Source: Pelagomonas calceolata
Taxonomy: Eukaryota > Sar > Pelagophyceae > Pelagomonadales > Pelagomonadaceae
Direction: 5' to 3'
Length of the DNA: 64,000 nucleotides
Assembly: GCA_918797485.1 (NCBI GenBank)
Contig: CAKKNE010000001.1
Location: forward strand, 2,914,001-2,978,000
Part shown: piece by piece, positions 25,960 to 35,220 of the stretch
Layout: each line of letters opens with the position of its first letter
Position numbering within the stretch: position 1 is the first letter of the stretch
The notes under the pieces: model-generated
The model's database searches: none
Told to the model about the DNA's origin: nothing
Seen by the model: the letters and a program-made list of their open reading frames with translations, nothing else
Translations under genes and position numbers: made by a program

Positions 25960-26125
25960 GCCAGTGGAGCGCCGGCGAGGCGTCCGCGGACGTCCATCGA
26001 CTCGCCCGGGTCTGCGCCGACAAGATCGCCGGCAAGGGGTTCCGGAAGGGCCTCATCGACGCTGATTCGGTCGAGGACGCGGCGGCCATGATTCAGGCCC
26101 AGATCTACCGGTGGATCGTCTTGCA
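25960..26125 (+). pseudogene. Coding-like fragment abutting the GC-poor ORF
   Basis: Plus-strand reading SADVHRLARVCADKIAGKGF then RKGLIDADSVEDAAAMIQAQIYRW has the GC-rich codon use of genuine genes here. At about 26120 composition changes and the antisense GC-poor ORF begins. It looks like a gene piece cut off at a junction. No start or partner exon found. Confidence 0.3.
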
Positions 26126-27670
26126 GATCGAACAGTCGCACTCGCCGACGCCCCGTTTCTTGATGCAGGCACACCGTGTGTTGATGAGGGATGTCAGCCC
26201 AGGGATGATGCCTTCCTTTCCCGTAGTCTTTGCGGAGATCTCCTTGCACTGCTGCGCATAACTTGACCTCGTGAACGCCTCGTGCACCTGCTCGTTCGTA
26301 CCGTTCTGGTATCGTAAGGGATGCTTCTCATACATCTCCTCCTTCGTCTCTGGATGAGGCCCCAAAAACACGTTTGCGTGCCTTTTGTTGTCATTGTCAT
26401 AAGAGCTAGCTTCGGCCGACTCGTGCCAGAACCGTACCATGGGGGCTATGTCGACCTTGTCGTAGTGCCCTTTCGTATCTACACGCTTCCAGCCCTTGCC
26501 GCGGTCCTCGGCCTCCTGACGCGCCTTCACCGCTTGACTGGTAACGGCCCAGGTGGTGCCCATGGCCCTCATAAAGGACCGGCCTCGTTTCAACTCGAAA
26601 AGGTCCACAGGACACAAAGCGGCAACAGCTCCTAATAAAACGTTCCGTTCCAAGTCGTTGCGTCGTCCCTTCGCTTTCATCAACCGCTTTACAAAACTTT
26701 TACCCTGCTCCAGCATCAATCTAGCCGTCTCGGCGTCCTTCGACGTTTGTTGGAGATGGGCAGGGAGCACAGCTTTCATCTCTGGAGAATCCAGGAAGGC
26801 CTCAACAATCCTTCGCGTCGTTTCTAGATCGCCCATACCGAAAACTTGGTCCTGGATCTCCTTCGCCCGCCTAGTGATCAAACTATTTCCGGCCCGCTTC
26901 TTTGCATCAGCAATAGCGCCTTCGGTCTCGAGGCGGTCCGACGCAGCTGCCGCTTCTTTCATCTTTCCCGCGCGTCGTAGCCGGTTTATTTCGCGTATAA
27001 GTTCACGCAGTGCGCGTCCTGCACGTACTCGAGCAGCTTCCCGACGCCGTGGTGCCGGGGCTTCATCGAGTTCTTCTGGCGACGGCGTCTCCTCCTCGTC
27101 GCTGCTCTCGCTATCGCTGTCGTTCTCGCGGCCCAGGACCTCGAACAGGATTCCTTGGACTATTTGCGCCGCCGGCCGGTCATGCGATCTAATCATCTTG
27201 ATGATGTTGTCTCGCTGGTGGCGTAGTACTTGGACCTCGGCGTTGGTCTCCTCGACGATGGCAAGTTCTCGGCGACGACCGGTACCCCTGTTGCGCCGGT
27301 GTTCGGGGAGCTGCGGCACGTATTCTACTTGTGGTGGATGGCGTGGTCGTTGAACAGGTAGAGGTGGTTGTGGTGGTTCGGGTTCGGGAGTGGCGGCGTC
27401 CGGCTCTTGCTCGTAGACCATGCGCTCGAGGACGAACTTATCTGGCCAGAGTTTTGCGAGCTTGCGCCGGACAGCCATCTCCGCGGTGTCGTCGTCGCGA
27501 GGCCTTTTATTAGCCTTTCTGCGATGCGCTGGGATATGCTTCCAATTACCGATGCGCACGCTAACAAAACCGCTCGCGTCTTCGAAGAAGGTGCCCTCCG
27601 CCACCGTGCCGTCGTCAGTCTCGCCATCAGGGAAGGTGCCCAACAGGCGGCCGCGGCGCTGCGTCGTCAT
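26105..27670 (-). CDS. GC-poor 521-residue ORF with Cys cluster, possible mobile-element origin
   Basis: Starts MTTQRRGRLLGTFPDGETDD. Features: a Pro-rich linker near residues 95-125, an acidic Ser/Glu tract (DSDSESSDEEETPSPEELDE), long charged helices, the conserved-looking block ELKRGRSFMRAMGTTWAVTS, VDIAPMVRFWHESAEASSYD, and a C-terminal cluster CACIKKRGVGECDCSICKTI. Codon use is far less GC-rich than in neighbours, and it sits in a repeat-laden patch. Cys clusters of this kind accompany some eukaryotic transposases, but no catalytic triad is visible, so the assignment is tentative. The frame is intact. It may belong to a lineage-specific element family. Confidence 0.55.
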   Translation of the reverse strand: MTTQRRGRLLGTFPDGETDDGTVAEGTFFEDASGFVSVRIGNWKHIPAHRRKANKRPRDDDTAEMAVRRKLAKLWPDKFVLERMVYEQEPDAATPEPEPPQPPLPVQRPRHPPQVEYVPQLPEHRRNRGTGRRRELAIVEETNAEVQVLRHQRDNIIKMIRSHDRPAAQIVQGILFEVLGRENDSDSESSDEEETPSPEELDEAPAPRRREAARVRAGRALRELIREINRLRRAGKMKEAAAASDRLETEGAIADAKKRAGNSLITRRAKEIQDQVFGMGDLETTRRIVEAFLDSPEMKAVLPAHLQQTSKDAETARLMLEQGKSFVKRLMKAKGRRNDLERNVLLGAVAALCPVDLFELKRGRSFMRAMGTTWAVTSQAVKARQEAEDRGKGWKRVDTKGHYDKVDIAPMVRFWHESAEASSYDNDNKRHANVFLGPHPETKEEMYEKHPLRYQNGTNEQVHEAFTRSSYAQQCKEISAKTTGKEGIIPGLTSLINTRCACIKKRGVGECDCSICKTIHR

Positions 27671-27682
27671 GGCCGCGCGCGG

Positions 27683-27709
27683 TCAACAATGATGGCTAAG
27701 CATTGTTGA
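27683..27709. promoter_or_regulatory. Perfect 9-bp inverted repeat before the GC-poor ORF
   Basis: TCAACAATG and CATTGTTGA flank a 9-base loop, 13 bp upstream of the ATG at 27670 (minus strand). It could be an operator, an mRNA leader hairpin or part of an element end. Confidence 0.45.
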
Positions 27710-29492
27710 GACGCTGTGCTGTCACCGGCACAGCTCCGCGCGCACGCCAGGCCAGCGAGCGCCGCCAGCCAATTCGCCAGCCCTAGCGTGTGGACAGCTG
27801 TAGACACACTAGCCCTGTGTGCGAAACGCCGCTTGCAGTTGTTTGAGTACCGTTCGGTTCGGTACTGGTCCAAAGAGATCAATGGGACACGTACTGGGGG
27901 CCAAAAAATTGATTTTTTTAAATCGCGGCGACGAGGCCGCCATGGTCCATAGAGGCTGCGCCGGCTGAATCCTGTCAATCCCTGCCGGGGAGGTGTCCCT
28001 GGGGTCGCCTAGGGTCGGTACTATACACGAGCACGCGCCTACACCGCATACACCGCCGCTTCACTCATTCTTGGCCGATTTCTCTCAGCAGCCCGCGGCA
28101 CTTTAGCAATATTTAGCCAAGATTTGCTTTCAGAGCCCTCCGAGACCACTAGGCTGCTGCATCGATGGCGTATGCGGTACAGGCGCTTACCCACTACCAG
28201 ACCCACCCCGAGAGACGTCCGGGAGCCGATCTGCCCTCGAAAAAAGTGTGTAATTTGGACCCGATGGCGCCCCATTCCCGGCAAAAACGCCAATTACCTG
28301 AGGGCCCCCAGTAGTCGCCGTAGCGGTCTCGTTGGACCCTATACTACCCCACCGATAGTCAATTACGAGTATATGCCATCTACATTATAAGAAGGGTACT
28401 TTTTGCTGCCCACGCTCGGGACGTGAACATCTTTATCTGGAGCTCGCGTAAGTCGGTCGGTCATGGAACAAATGATCGCGTCAAGGTCCATGGTGATGGT
28501 ACACGGGCTGATGGTCGCAGGTCTGAGTAACTCGGCCGATTTGGCGAGATCGTGGGGTCGCGAGACTGACGAGGCGCGAGTTGGAAACGGGACCGGTCAT
28601 CTAATGTAGTAGACGTTCAGACCGGTTGTCTGGCCCATCCCACAACCGAAGCACCTCAAACGCGAATTTATTTTACAACTCACCGGTCTGGGGCCAATTC
28701 AGTGCCCCGCGTACGCACCGTCGTCCGCGGAGAACGGGCAAGTCGGTCGATTGTGAATAGAACAACGGCGTTATGGTCCATCTGGATGGTGTCGTCGCTG
28801 ATACTCGCGGGTCCAGGTCTTGAGCCATTCTTCATGAAAACGTGGGGGCGCGAATTCGCTTCGCGGCGAGGCTCTAACGGAGCCCCTAATATAGATAGGC
28901 AACTGTACTAGCGGTCTGGATGGACTCTACCACTAACAAACGAAAGGAAACGAACATAAACTCGGGAGTTGTCTCGTAGAATTTTTCTCCCGCCCTCCGA
29001 GCGCGGGCCGTCGGCTCTAGTTCCGTCAGATATGTTTGAAAACTGGGCTGGAGTATATATAATGTACCATCTGGACCGTAGATGGCGGCGTCAATCGCTG
29101 GTCTACTTTGGCAAGCCGTAAGTCTCATCCGCGAATGTCGCCGTCGGCTAGGGGGCCTCTTCACTAGAGGGACTTTGCTCCAATGGATCGGGCGGGACCC
29201 GCCCGTCTCAAAACCGTCGAGTCCCCCCTTCAGAAGTACCCGGAAGCCTGCGTATGGCAACCTACTAGTAACCTACTAGTATTCTTTGTTGAGTATACGT
29301 TTATGGTGAGTCGACCCGACGCGCGGTGTCTCCCCCCCAGGGGCTTCCCAGGGGCTCCGCCCACTAGTCCTAGCACCGTAACATCGACTAGCTCTGGCGT
29401 GATAATAAATATAAAGGAAGACTAAAAAAGAGGAAGTTGGTCAGGATGCGCAAAGAAGCGTAGCTAGGAATCGGCCCAATCGGGGTCCGTTC
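27710..29492. repeat. GC-poor accessory patch: diverged tandem repeats and dispersed repeat copy B
   Basis: Two diverged ~200-bp units at about 28440-28630 and 28725-28915 share AAGTCGGTCG, ATGGTCCAT..GATGGT and CGCGGGTC-type blocks. Dispersed repeat copy B is at 29322-29390. A GTACCG/CGGTAC inverted repeat is at 27847-27865. A minus-strand frame at 29260-28886 has partly protein-like sequence (DAAIYGPDGTLYILQPSFQT) but I would not call it a gene. Confidence 0.5.
29322..29390 (-). repeat. Dispersed ~55-bp repeat, copy B (longest)
   Basis: On the minus strand: AGTCGATGTTACGGTGCTAG, then GACTAGTGGGCGGAGCCCC, a short extra TGGGAAGCCCC-like duplication and a G-run. Identical to copy C over its first ~45 bases. 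Confidence 0.75.
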
Positions 29493-30698
29493 TTACGCCG
29501 CAGCGTACGAGTCGTCGGACGAGTCGTCGGCGGCGTCGTAGGCGTCGGGCGGCCGCGCGTCGAGCTCGGCCGGCGCCGCGGTGTACCGGTCGAACTCCTC
29601 GTCGTCGCGCGGCGCCTCGGGCAGCCGCGAGGGCGGCGCCCGCTTCGCCTTTGGCGACGACTCGTACGCCGCGGGGAGCCGCGCGCGGACCGACGCGGCG
29701 AACGCCCGGCGCGCCGCCGCCTCCTCGGCGGCCGCGGCCGCGCGGCGTCTGGCCGATTCGTCCGCGCGCGCCGCGGCGGTGGGCGCGGCGGCGGCGGCGG
29801 CGGCGCGCGCGCGCGCGGCCGCGCGCCGCTTTTCGACCGCGGCCGCCGCGGTCGCCCGCGCGCCGGCGAGCGCGCCGTCGACGCCGCGCGCGCACCGCGC
29901 GAGCGCGTCGCCCGTCTCCTCGATTTGGGCCTCGAGCCCGAGCGCGGCGCCGGCGTCCCCGCGGTCCGGGCCGACCAGCCGCGGGGGCGCGGCGGCGGCC
30001 GCGCGGCAGATCTCCGTCAGCTCGCGGACCGCGTCCGCGCCGTCGACGGCGTGCGCGGCGCAAAAGTCGCGCGCGACGCGCGCGACGTCGTCGGCGCGGC
30101 CGAAGCGGAGCGCCAGCGTCCGCTTCGCCGCCTCGCCGGGCCGGTTGCCGACCAGCGGCACGTAGACGACGCACTCGGACCGCGCGACGGGGCGCCGCAC
30201 CGCGTCCCCGACCGCCGTCACCGTCGAGCGGCCGCCGCCGGCCCGCGGGACCACCGCCTCGCCGTCCAGCTCCTCCAGGACGGGGCCCGCCGTCACGCGC
30301 GTCTTCCCGAAGGGGTTGCCCCGCAGGTCCAACACCGTCAGCGACGCGAGCGGCAGCTCGTCGGCGCCGGGGTCGCGCGCGAGCTCGTTCGCGCTGAGGT
30401 CCAGCACGCGGAGGCCGCGCAGCGCCGCCAGCCCGCGGACCTCCGCGAGCCGGTTCCGCGCCAGGTCCAGCACCGCCAGGTGGGGCGCCAGCGCGGCCAG
30501 CGCCTCGGCGCAGTCCAGCGTCTCCAGGCGGTTGTCGCGCAGGTACAGCTCGCGCAGCGAGCCGGCCAGCGCGTCGAGGGGGCAGAGGGCGGCGAGGCGC
30601 AGCCGCTCCAGGCGCAGCGTTTTTACGGTATGCAGCGCCTCTGGCTCGACGTCGAGCGTGCGGCAGACCAGGCCCAGCGTTAGCCTTTGACTCGCCAT
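29493..30698 (-). CDS. Leucine-rich repeat protein with C-terminal coiled coil
   Basis: 401 residues, ATG 30698. Five to six LRRs cover about residues 25-130 (LRELYLRDNRLETLDC, LAVLDLARNRLAEVRGL, LRVLDLSANELARD, LTVLDLRGNPFGKT), typical of SDS22/axonemal LC1-like proteins. A small mixed domain follows (VYVPLVGNRPGEAAKRTLAL then RFGRADDVARVARDFCAAHA), which has the pattern of ubiquitin-like domains that read phase-by-length in algal proteins; this is weak. Then an Ala/Arg coiled coil and an acidic tail ending DDSSDDSYAAA. A cytoskeletal or ciliary adaptor role is possible given MKS1 elsewhere in the window, but unproven. Confidence 0.75.
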   Translation of the reverse strand: MASQRLTLGLVCRTLDVEPEALHTVKTLRLERLRLAALCPLDALAGSLRELYLRDNRLETLDCAEALAALAPHLAVLDLARNRLAEVRGLAALRGLRVLDLSANELARDPGADELPLASLTVLDLRGNPFGKTRVTAGPVLEELDGEAVVPRAGGGRSTVTAVGDAVRRPVARSECVVYVPLVGNRPGEAAKRTLALRFGRADDVARVARDFCAAHAVDGADAVRELTEICRAAAAAPPRLVGPDRGDAGAALGLEAQIEETGDALARCARGVDGALAGARATAAAAVEKRRAAARARAAAAAAAPTAAARADESARRRAAAAAEEAAARRAFAASVRARLPAAYESSPKAKRAPPSRLPEAPRDDEEFDRYTAAPAELDARPPDAYDAADDSSDDSYAAA

Positions 30699-31050
30699 GG
30701 TTTACGGAGCGGTTCGTGTGCTGTGCGGGCAGCCCCTTGCCGACGGTGCCGACGAGCGCGCGGCTTTTGTTAAATTTGTACAGATTTTGTACATAAAGCT
30801 ACCGTACATACGGTATGCAGTCTATATCTAAGGGAGCCCGCCGCGCGCGGCGGCGAGACGCTGCCCGACGGGAGGGAACGGCAGATTTCGGGTGCACATG
30901 ACCTCGGGATCTGGAGTCCCTCGCGGCGGAGCCCCTCGCCCGCCCGGCTCGCGTCGGGCGTGGCGAGCGGTCCGCGTTCGGGGCACGTCCGTCGGAAGCC
31001 CCCGAGGGGGCGAGGCGCCCGCCTAAAATTTAGCCAACTAACCGCGGCGC
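30699..31050. other. Intergenic region with palindromic site
   Basis: About 350 bases between two minus-strand genes. Contains TACCGTA-CA-TACGGTA at 30800-30815, roughly 105 bp upstream of the LRR gene start, a candidate binding site, and a GTACA/TGTACA-rich AT stretch at 30770-30800. Confidence 0.4.
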
Positions 31051-31983
31051 CTAGAGGAAGTAGTCCGGCATCCGCTGGTTGAGCTCCTTCTTGTCGCCCT
31101 GGTCGGGCGAGGCCTCGTACATGACGAAGTCGGGGCGCGCCTCGATGGAGTCGCCGACCTCCATGATGGCCGCCATGTTGCCGCAGCGGTAGCAGTAGTT
31201 CGGCGCGGAGAAGACGGTGACGCACGTGTTCGGGTGCGTCCAGCTGTAGCCCTCCATGACGAGCTGGTGCGCGCGCACGATGAACTTGAAGTCGTTCGTC
31301 GCCAGGAACTGCTCCGTGATGTCCGCGCCGAAGGTGTAGCCCGCGCCGCGCGGCGAGATGCCCCACCCGCAGCGCTCGTCGGGGTCCGACCAGACGAGGT
31401 CGCACATGGGCCCCTCGTGGGGGATCTCCTGGAAGCGGTTCAGCTGCTGCACGTGGTCCACCGTGTCCAGCGACGGCGAAAGGCCCGCGTGCGGGCAGAA
31501 CACTCGGTTCTCGACCGCCGCGCTCAGCGGCAGCGTGTCGAAGAGCTGCGTGAAGGCCTGCCAGACGCGCGCGTCGCCGTACTTGCGCAGGCACTCATCA
31601 TAAAATCCATAGACCTGCGTGATCTGCCGGCTTTCGTGGTTGCCGCGGATCATCGTCACGCGCCGCGGGTGCCGCGCCTTCAGCAGCACCATCAGCGTCG
31701 CGCACTCGAGCGAGTAGTGGCCCCGGTCGACGTAGTCGCCCAAAAATAAGTAATTTGTGTGCGGCGGGCGCCCCGCGATGTGGAACAACTCCAAGAGGTC
31801 GTAGAACTGGCCGTGAATATCTCCGACGACGACGACGGGCGCGGTCACGAGCTGCATGTTCGACTCCCTTTTCAATATTTCCTTGACGTGGTCGCAGACG
31901 CCCGTGATCTCGCGCTCGCTCAGCGTCTCCTTGCGGAAGACGCGCTCGAGCAGCGCGTCGATGTCCGCGTTGCTGGCCGTCAT
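31051..31983 (-). CDS. PP2A-family Ser/Thr phosphatase catalytic subunit
   Basis: 310 residues, normal length. All metal and catalytic motifs are present: [86 protein letters not shown] and [12 protein letters not shown]. The C-terminus RMPDYFL keeps the DYFL methylation tail of PP2A/PP4. The body is intermediate between PP2A and PP4; PP2A is favoured by the tail (human TPDYFL). It would act as a holoenzyme with scaffold and B subunits. ATG 31983. Confidence 0.92.
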   Translation of the reverse strand: MTASNADIDALLERVFRKETLSEREITGVCDHVKEILKRESNMQLVTAPVVVVGDIHGQFYDLLELFHIAGRPPHTNYLFLGDYVDRGHYSLECATLMVLLKARHPRRVTMIRGNHESRQITQVYGFYDECLRKYGDARVWQAFTQLFDTLPLSAAVENRVFCPHAGLSPSLDTVDHVQQLNRFQEIPHEGPMCDLVWSDPDERCGWGISPRGAGYTFGADITEQFLATNDFKFIVRAHQLVMEGYSWTHPNTCVTVFSAPNYCYRCGNMAAIMEVGDSIEARPDFVMYEASPDQGDKKELNQRMPDYFL

Positions 31984-32415
31984 GGCGCGCCGGGCGCGGC
32001 GCGCCGCGCCGGGGCGGTCGGGCGGGCCCGATTGATTGAACGGTCACCTAGGGTGCGCCGGCGGTGCCGCGCTCGCTCTTGTTTTATTTGGATGCCGCCC
32101 CCGGCGCCGCCTATTGCGCGGTGGGGGGCAGAGGGGTAGAGTTTTTTGTTTCGGAGTAGGTCCACCCCTCCTTTTACCCCTCCGCGCGGCCGGCCACGAC
32201 GACGGGCGTGGGCCCCGCACCTTCCGCAGAGGCTTGCGCAATTGCATGCTTTGCCTAATAGAATCGCCTCGCCGGCTCGGGCAGCCTAATACTCGCCTCG
32301 CCCGGCCTTCCATTAACAGCCGCAGCACCGAGGACGTATACATCATCGCTGGCCCAGCGTGACTGGCCCAGCGCGCGAGGCGCTTCTGCCGCCGAAGCAA
32401 GAGGCCCGAGCGACC
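31984..32415. other. Divergent intergenic region
   Basis: About 430 bases between the PP2A-type gene (leftward) and the small UBA/CUE gene (rightward). GCCCAGCGTGACTGGCCCAGCG near 32350-32372 is a short tandem duplication. No gene seen. Confidence 0.35.
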
Positions 32416-32577
32416 ATGGCCGAGGCGAAACCGCCGCGCCCGCGCAATGTCCTCCTCGCCGAGTTCCCGGGCCTGTCGAAGGACGACGCGAGCCAGGCGC
32501 TCCGCGACACTGGCGGCGACCTCGACAGGGCGAGGAAGCTCATCAGAAATGCGAAGCCACACGCGCGGGAGCAATGA
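32416..32577 (+). CDS. Small UBA/CUE-domain protein (53 residues)
   Basis: ATG 32416 in a strong context (ACCATGG). The product is almost only a three-helix ubiquitin-binding fold: VLLAEFPGLSKDDASQALRD then TGGDLDRARKLIRNAK, matching the CUE/UBA pattern (FP-x-L ... AL-x-x-GG-x-x-x-x-A-x-x-L). Such tiny stand-alone UBA proteins could act as ubiquitin adaptors. An in-frame upstream frame exists but lacks composition. It might be one exon of a larger gene; no splice sites were evident. Confidence 0.6.
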   Translation: MAEAKPPRPRNVLLAEFPGLSKDDASQALRDTGGDLDRARKLIRNAKPHAREQ

Positions 32578-33310
32578 GAACGCACCAAACCTCGCCGGCG
32601 CCGAGCGGTTGGCAATCTCTGCCAGCCCTCGTGCAAAAATCATTCCATCCCCTTGGAGGTCGAATCGCGTATTTTCGAGTCGTCGAGGCCTTTGCCTCAA
32701 CTATTCACGAAGCTGCGGTTCAAGCCGTCGATGCGGACAGGGCGCAAGGCCAGGTCGACGCACTGCCGTAGTACTATTGAGAGGCGAGCGGTCGGGAACG
32801 GATCGGGCTGGTTATCACGACTGGACCGGACTGTTAGGGCCGCCCCGGGCCACGGCTGCTGTGCGACGCACTCCCTCCGGAGGCATCACGTACGCGGCCG
32901 TGTTAGTGTAATGTCTATAACAAGTATTATCTACAGAACCACAACCCGCTTTGAGCGCGGCCTGCTCGACGGAGTCGACGTGCCGCGCGTCTAGCTGCAA
33001 GACCTAGTAGTATAGTCGATGTTACGGTGCTAGGACTAGTGGGCGGAGCCCCTGGGGGGGAGGCACCGCGCGTCGCCAATTCATCGGCGGCGGGCGCGGG
33101 CCACTTCTTTCATAACAGCGGAGCCTCCGCAAGTGATCTAGCGTATCGACACACTAGGAAATTTATGGTGCGCGGGTTTTGCTGGTTGTAGGTTGCGCCG
33201 GTTCAAGCGTCCGTAGGTTGTACGAAAGGCGCTCGGGACGCGTCCGAAAGCGCGCGCGATGCGCAACCCGAACACACTTTTGGGAGAGACGTCGCCGTCG
33301 CGGGCAGCCC
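32578..33310. other. Intergenic region with dispersed repeat copy C
   Basis: About 730 bases with moderate GC. Only the repeat at 33016-33074 stands out. Confidence 0.4.
33016..33074 (+). repeat. Dispersed ~55-bp repeat, copy C
   Basis: GTCGATGTTACGGTGCTAGG, then ACTAGTGGGCGGAGCCCC, a G-run and AGGCACCGCGCG. See copies A and B. Confidence 0.75.
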
Positions 33311-34700
33311 ATGGAGCGGCGGAGCCCCTACCACGTCAAGCTGAGCGGCGAGACGAATCGCAAGGTGAAGCGCAACATGGTCAAGCGCTGGCAGAACCGC
33401 CTCATCAAGCAGCGGCCCGGGGACATCCTCGACAGCCACGTACCACCCCGCGCGGAATCCATTCGTGGGGGCCCTCGGCCGCGCGGCCGCGCCGCGCCGC
33501 GCCCCCGGCCCACAACCCGCACGCCGCCCGCCGCCGCAGGTCGTCGTGCCGCTCTCGGAGAAGGAGAAGCCCGAGACCGTCGACGTGAGCATCAACGGCG
33601 GCTGGAAGGTCTTCGTCGTCGTGCTCACCTGGGTCCTCGTGGGCGCGGCCGTCTACAAGGCCATCAACAAGTGGAGCTTCGGGGCGTCGGTCTACTACAC
33701 GGTGCAGGCGGGCTTCAGCATCGGCTTCGGCGCGCTGAGCGAGGACAAGTGGGAGAGCCAGCTCTGGTCCATCTTCATGATCGCGACGGGCGCGACGGCG
33801 GCGGCCGCGGCCCTCGGCTACTACGTCGAGAGCTGGTTCCAGCACCTCGACAAGCTCGACGAGAACGCGACGAACAGCTCGATGACGCTCATCGGCGTGC
33901 TCACGGGCGCGGAGATCGAGGACGTCGACGGCGACGGCAAGACGGACTGCTGGGACGTCCTGGACAAGCTCTGGCACGAGTCGTGCGGCAAGCACCTCAC
34001 GTTCACGCGCAAGGCGCTGCTGGCGATGGTCCTCTGGGTCGGCGTGGGCGTCGTCTTCGGCATGGTCGACCAGAAGTGGGGCTTCGTGCGCTCGCTCTAC
34101 TTCTCGGTGGCGGCCATGTCGACGGCGGGCCTCCAGGCGCCGGCCATCCGGGGCGACGGCACGGGCCTCGGCGACGACTTCTCGGCCTACTTCGTCGCGG
34201 TCTTCTGCCTGCTCGGCGTGCCGCTCTTCGGCGTGGCCATGGGCCTGGTGGCGAACATCTTCGTGGACTCGCTGGTCCAGGCGCGCGTGACGCTGCCCTC
34301 GGACCTGACGGACGAGGAGTTCAACCGCGTCGCGGGCCTGAGCATCGACGACGGCACCGTGCAGTTCGGCGAGTTCTTCATCCTCGAGCTCCTGCGCCAG
34401 GGCAAGGTCGACATGGAGGGCGTCCACGCCATCAAGCGCGCCTACGACCGCATCGACTCCAACGGCGACGGCTCGCTGAGCGCGCACGAGGTCCGGCGCT
34501 TCCACAAGATCTGCGCGCTGCGGCACCGCTACGCGCAGTACCTGGCCACCGAGAAGCACATGCAGCACGACTTCGCCATCGCCGTCGTCATCGAGATGGA
34601 CACGCAGGCGCTCGTCCAGAAGAGCCTCGACCTCGGCTGGCTCGAGCGCGCGTCGGACGCGGACGCCGCGTCGCGCGTCGGCGCCGCCGAGAACGTCTAG
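33311..34700 (+). CDS. Two-pore-domain K+ channel (TPK-like) with EF-hand
   Basis: Exons 33311-33439 and 33540-34700, 429 residues; the 100-nt intron has donor CAC|GTACCA and acceptor CCGCAG|GTC, phase 0. Topology is TM-pore-TM, loop, TM-pore-TM. Pore 1 is TVQAGFSIGFGALSED (filter SIGFG); pore 2 is FSVAAMSTAGLQAP, where the filter TxGYG is replaced by STAGLQ. An acidic loop (EDVDGDGKTDCWD) joins the halves, and a canonical EF-hand (DRIDSNGDGSLSAHEVRRF) follows pore 2, so Ca2+ control is likely as in plant TPKs. The very different second filter suggests altered selectivity. The N-terminus is basic. Confidence 0.85.
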
Positions 34701-35220
34701 GCCAGGCGGCCCCGCGGGGGCCCCCCGCCGTAACCTCTAATTCACTCACCACCACGCGAGCCCCTGCGGCGCCGCCCGGCGGGGCGGGCGCCGGGCGGCA
34801 CGCGCCGGCTACGCGCGCCGGCCGGCCTATACCGTGGCGTGCCGAGGGCGTATTCGCCGCCGCCCGCCGGCGCGCATCTTCCGCCGCGACGACGCGCCGA
34901 GAGCCTACCCTGTGGAAGCTCCTGTGGACCAGGGAGTGGACGGGGCGCGGCAGAAACGCCGGCGGTAGCCTGCTCGGCGCGGGAGGACGTCTCCCGCGCG
35001 CCGCACGACATATACTCTACGCGGCCGGGGAGCCGTATCCGCGCGCGCGCGTCCGGGTTGCCAGTTTTTTTTGCCTTTTGCACGCCGTCGCGAGCGGCGC
35101 AAAAAGTAGCGCGCCGGACCGGGCAGCCGTCGCCGGGACACCGCGCGCCGCGCTCGTACATCCCGCGGCCGGGGGCAGCGTCCTCGGCGCCGGACGCCGC
35201 GCGCCGGACGCCTAGCCGCC
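34701..35220. other. GC-rich intergenic region
   Basis: About 520 bases between two plus-strand genes. Very GC-rich with long chance frames. A T-run near 35065 is the only low-GC spot. Nothing supported. Confidence 0.3.

Noticed and set aside
28886-29260. Minus-strand 124-codon frame
   Set aside because: Only part reads protein-like; it lies in a repeat patch with no start context.
33440-33539. TPK intron as another introner
   Set aside because: No CTGTGTGGAAATC-type end, no inverted repeats and no 8-bp duplication; it is an ordinary 100-nt intron.
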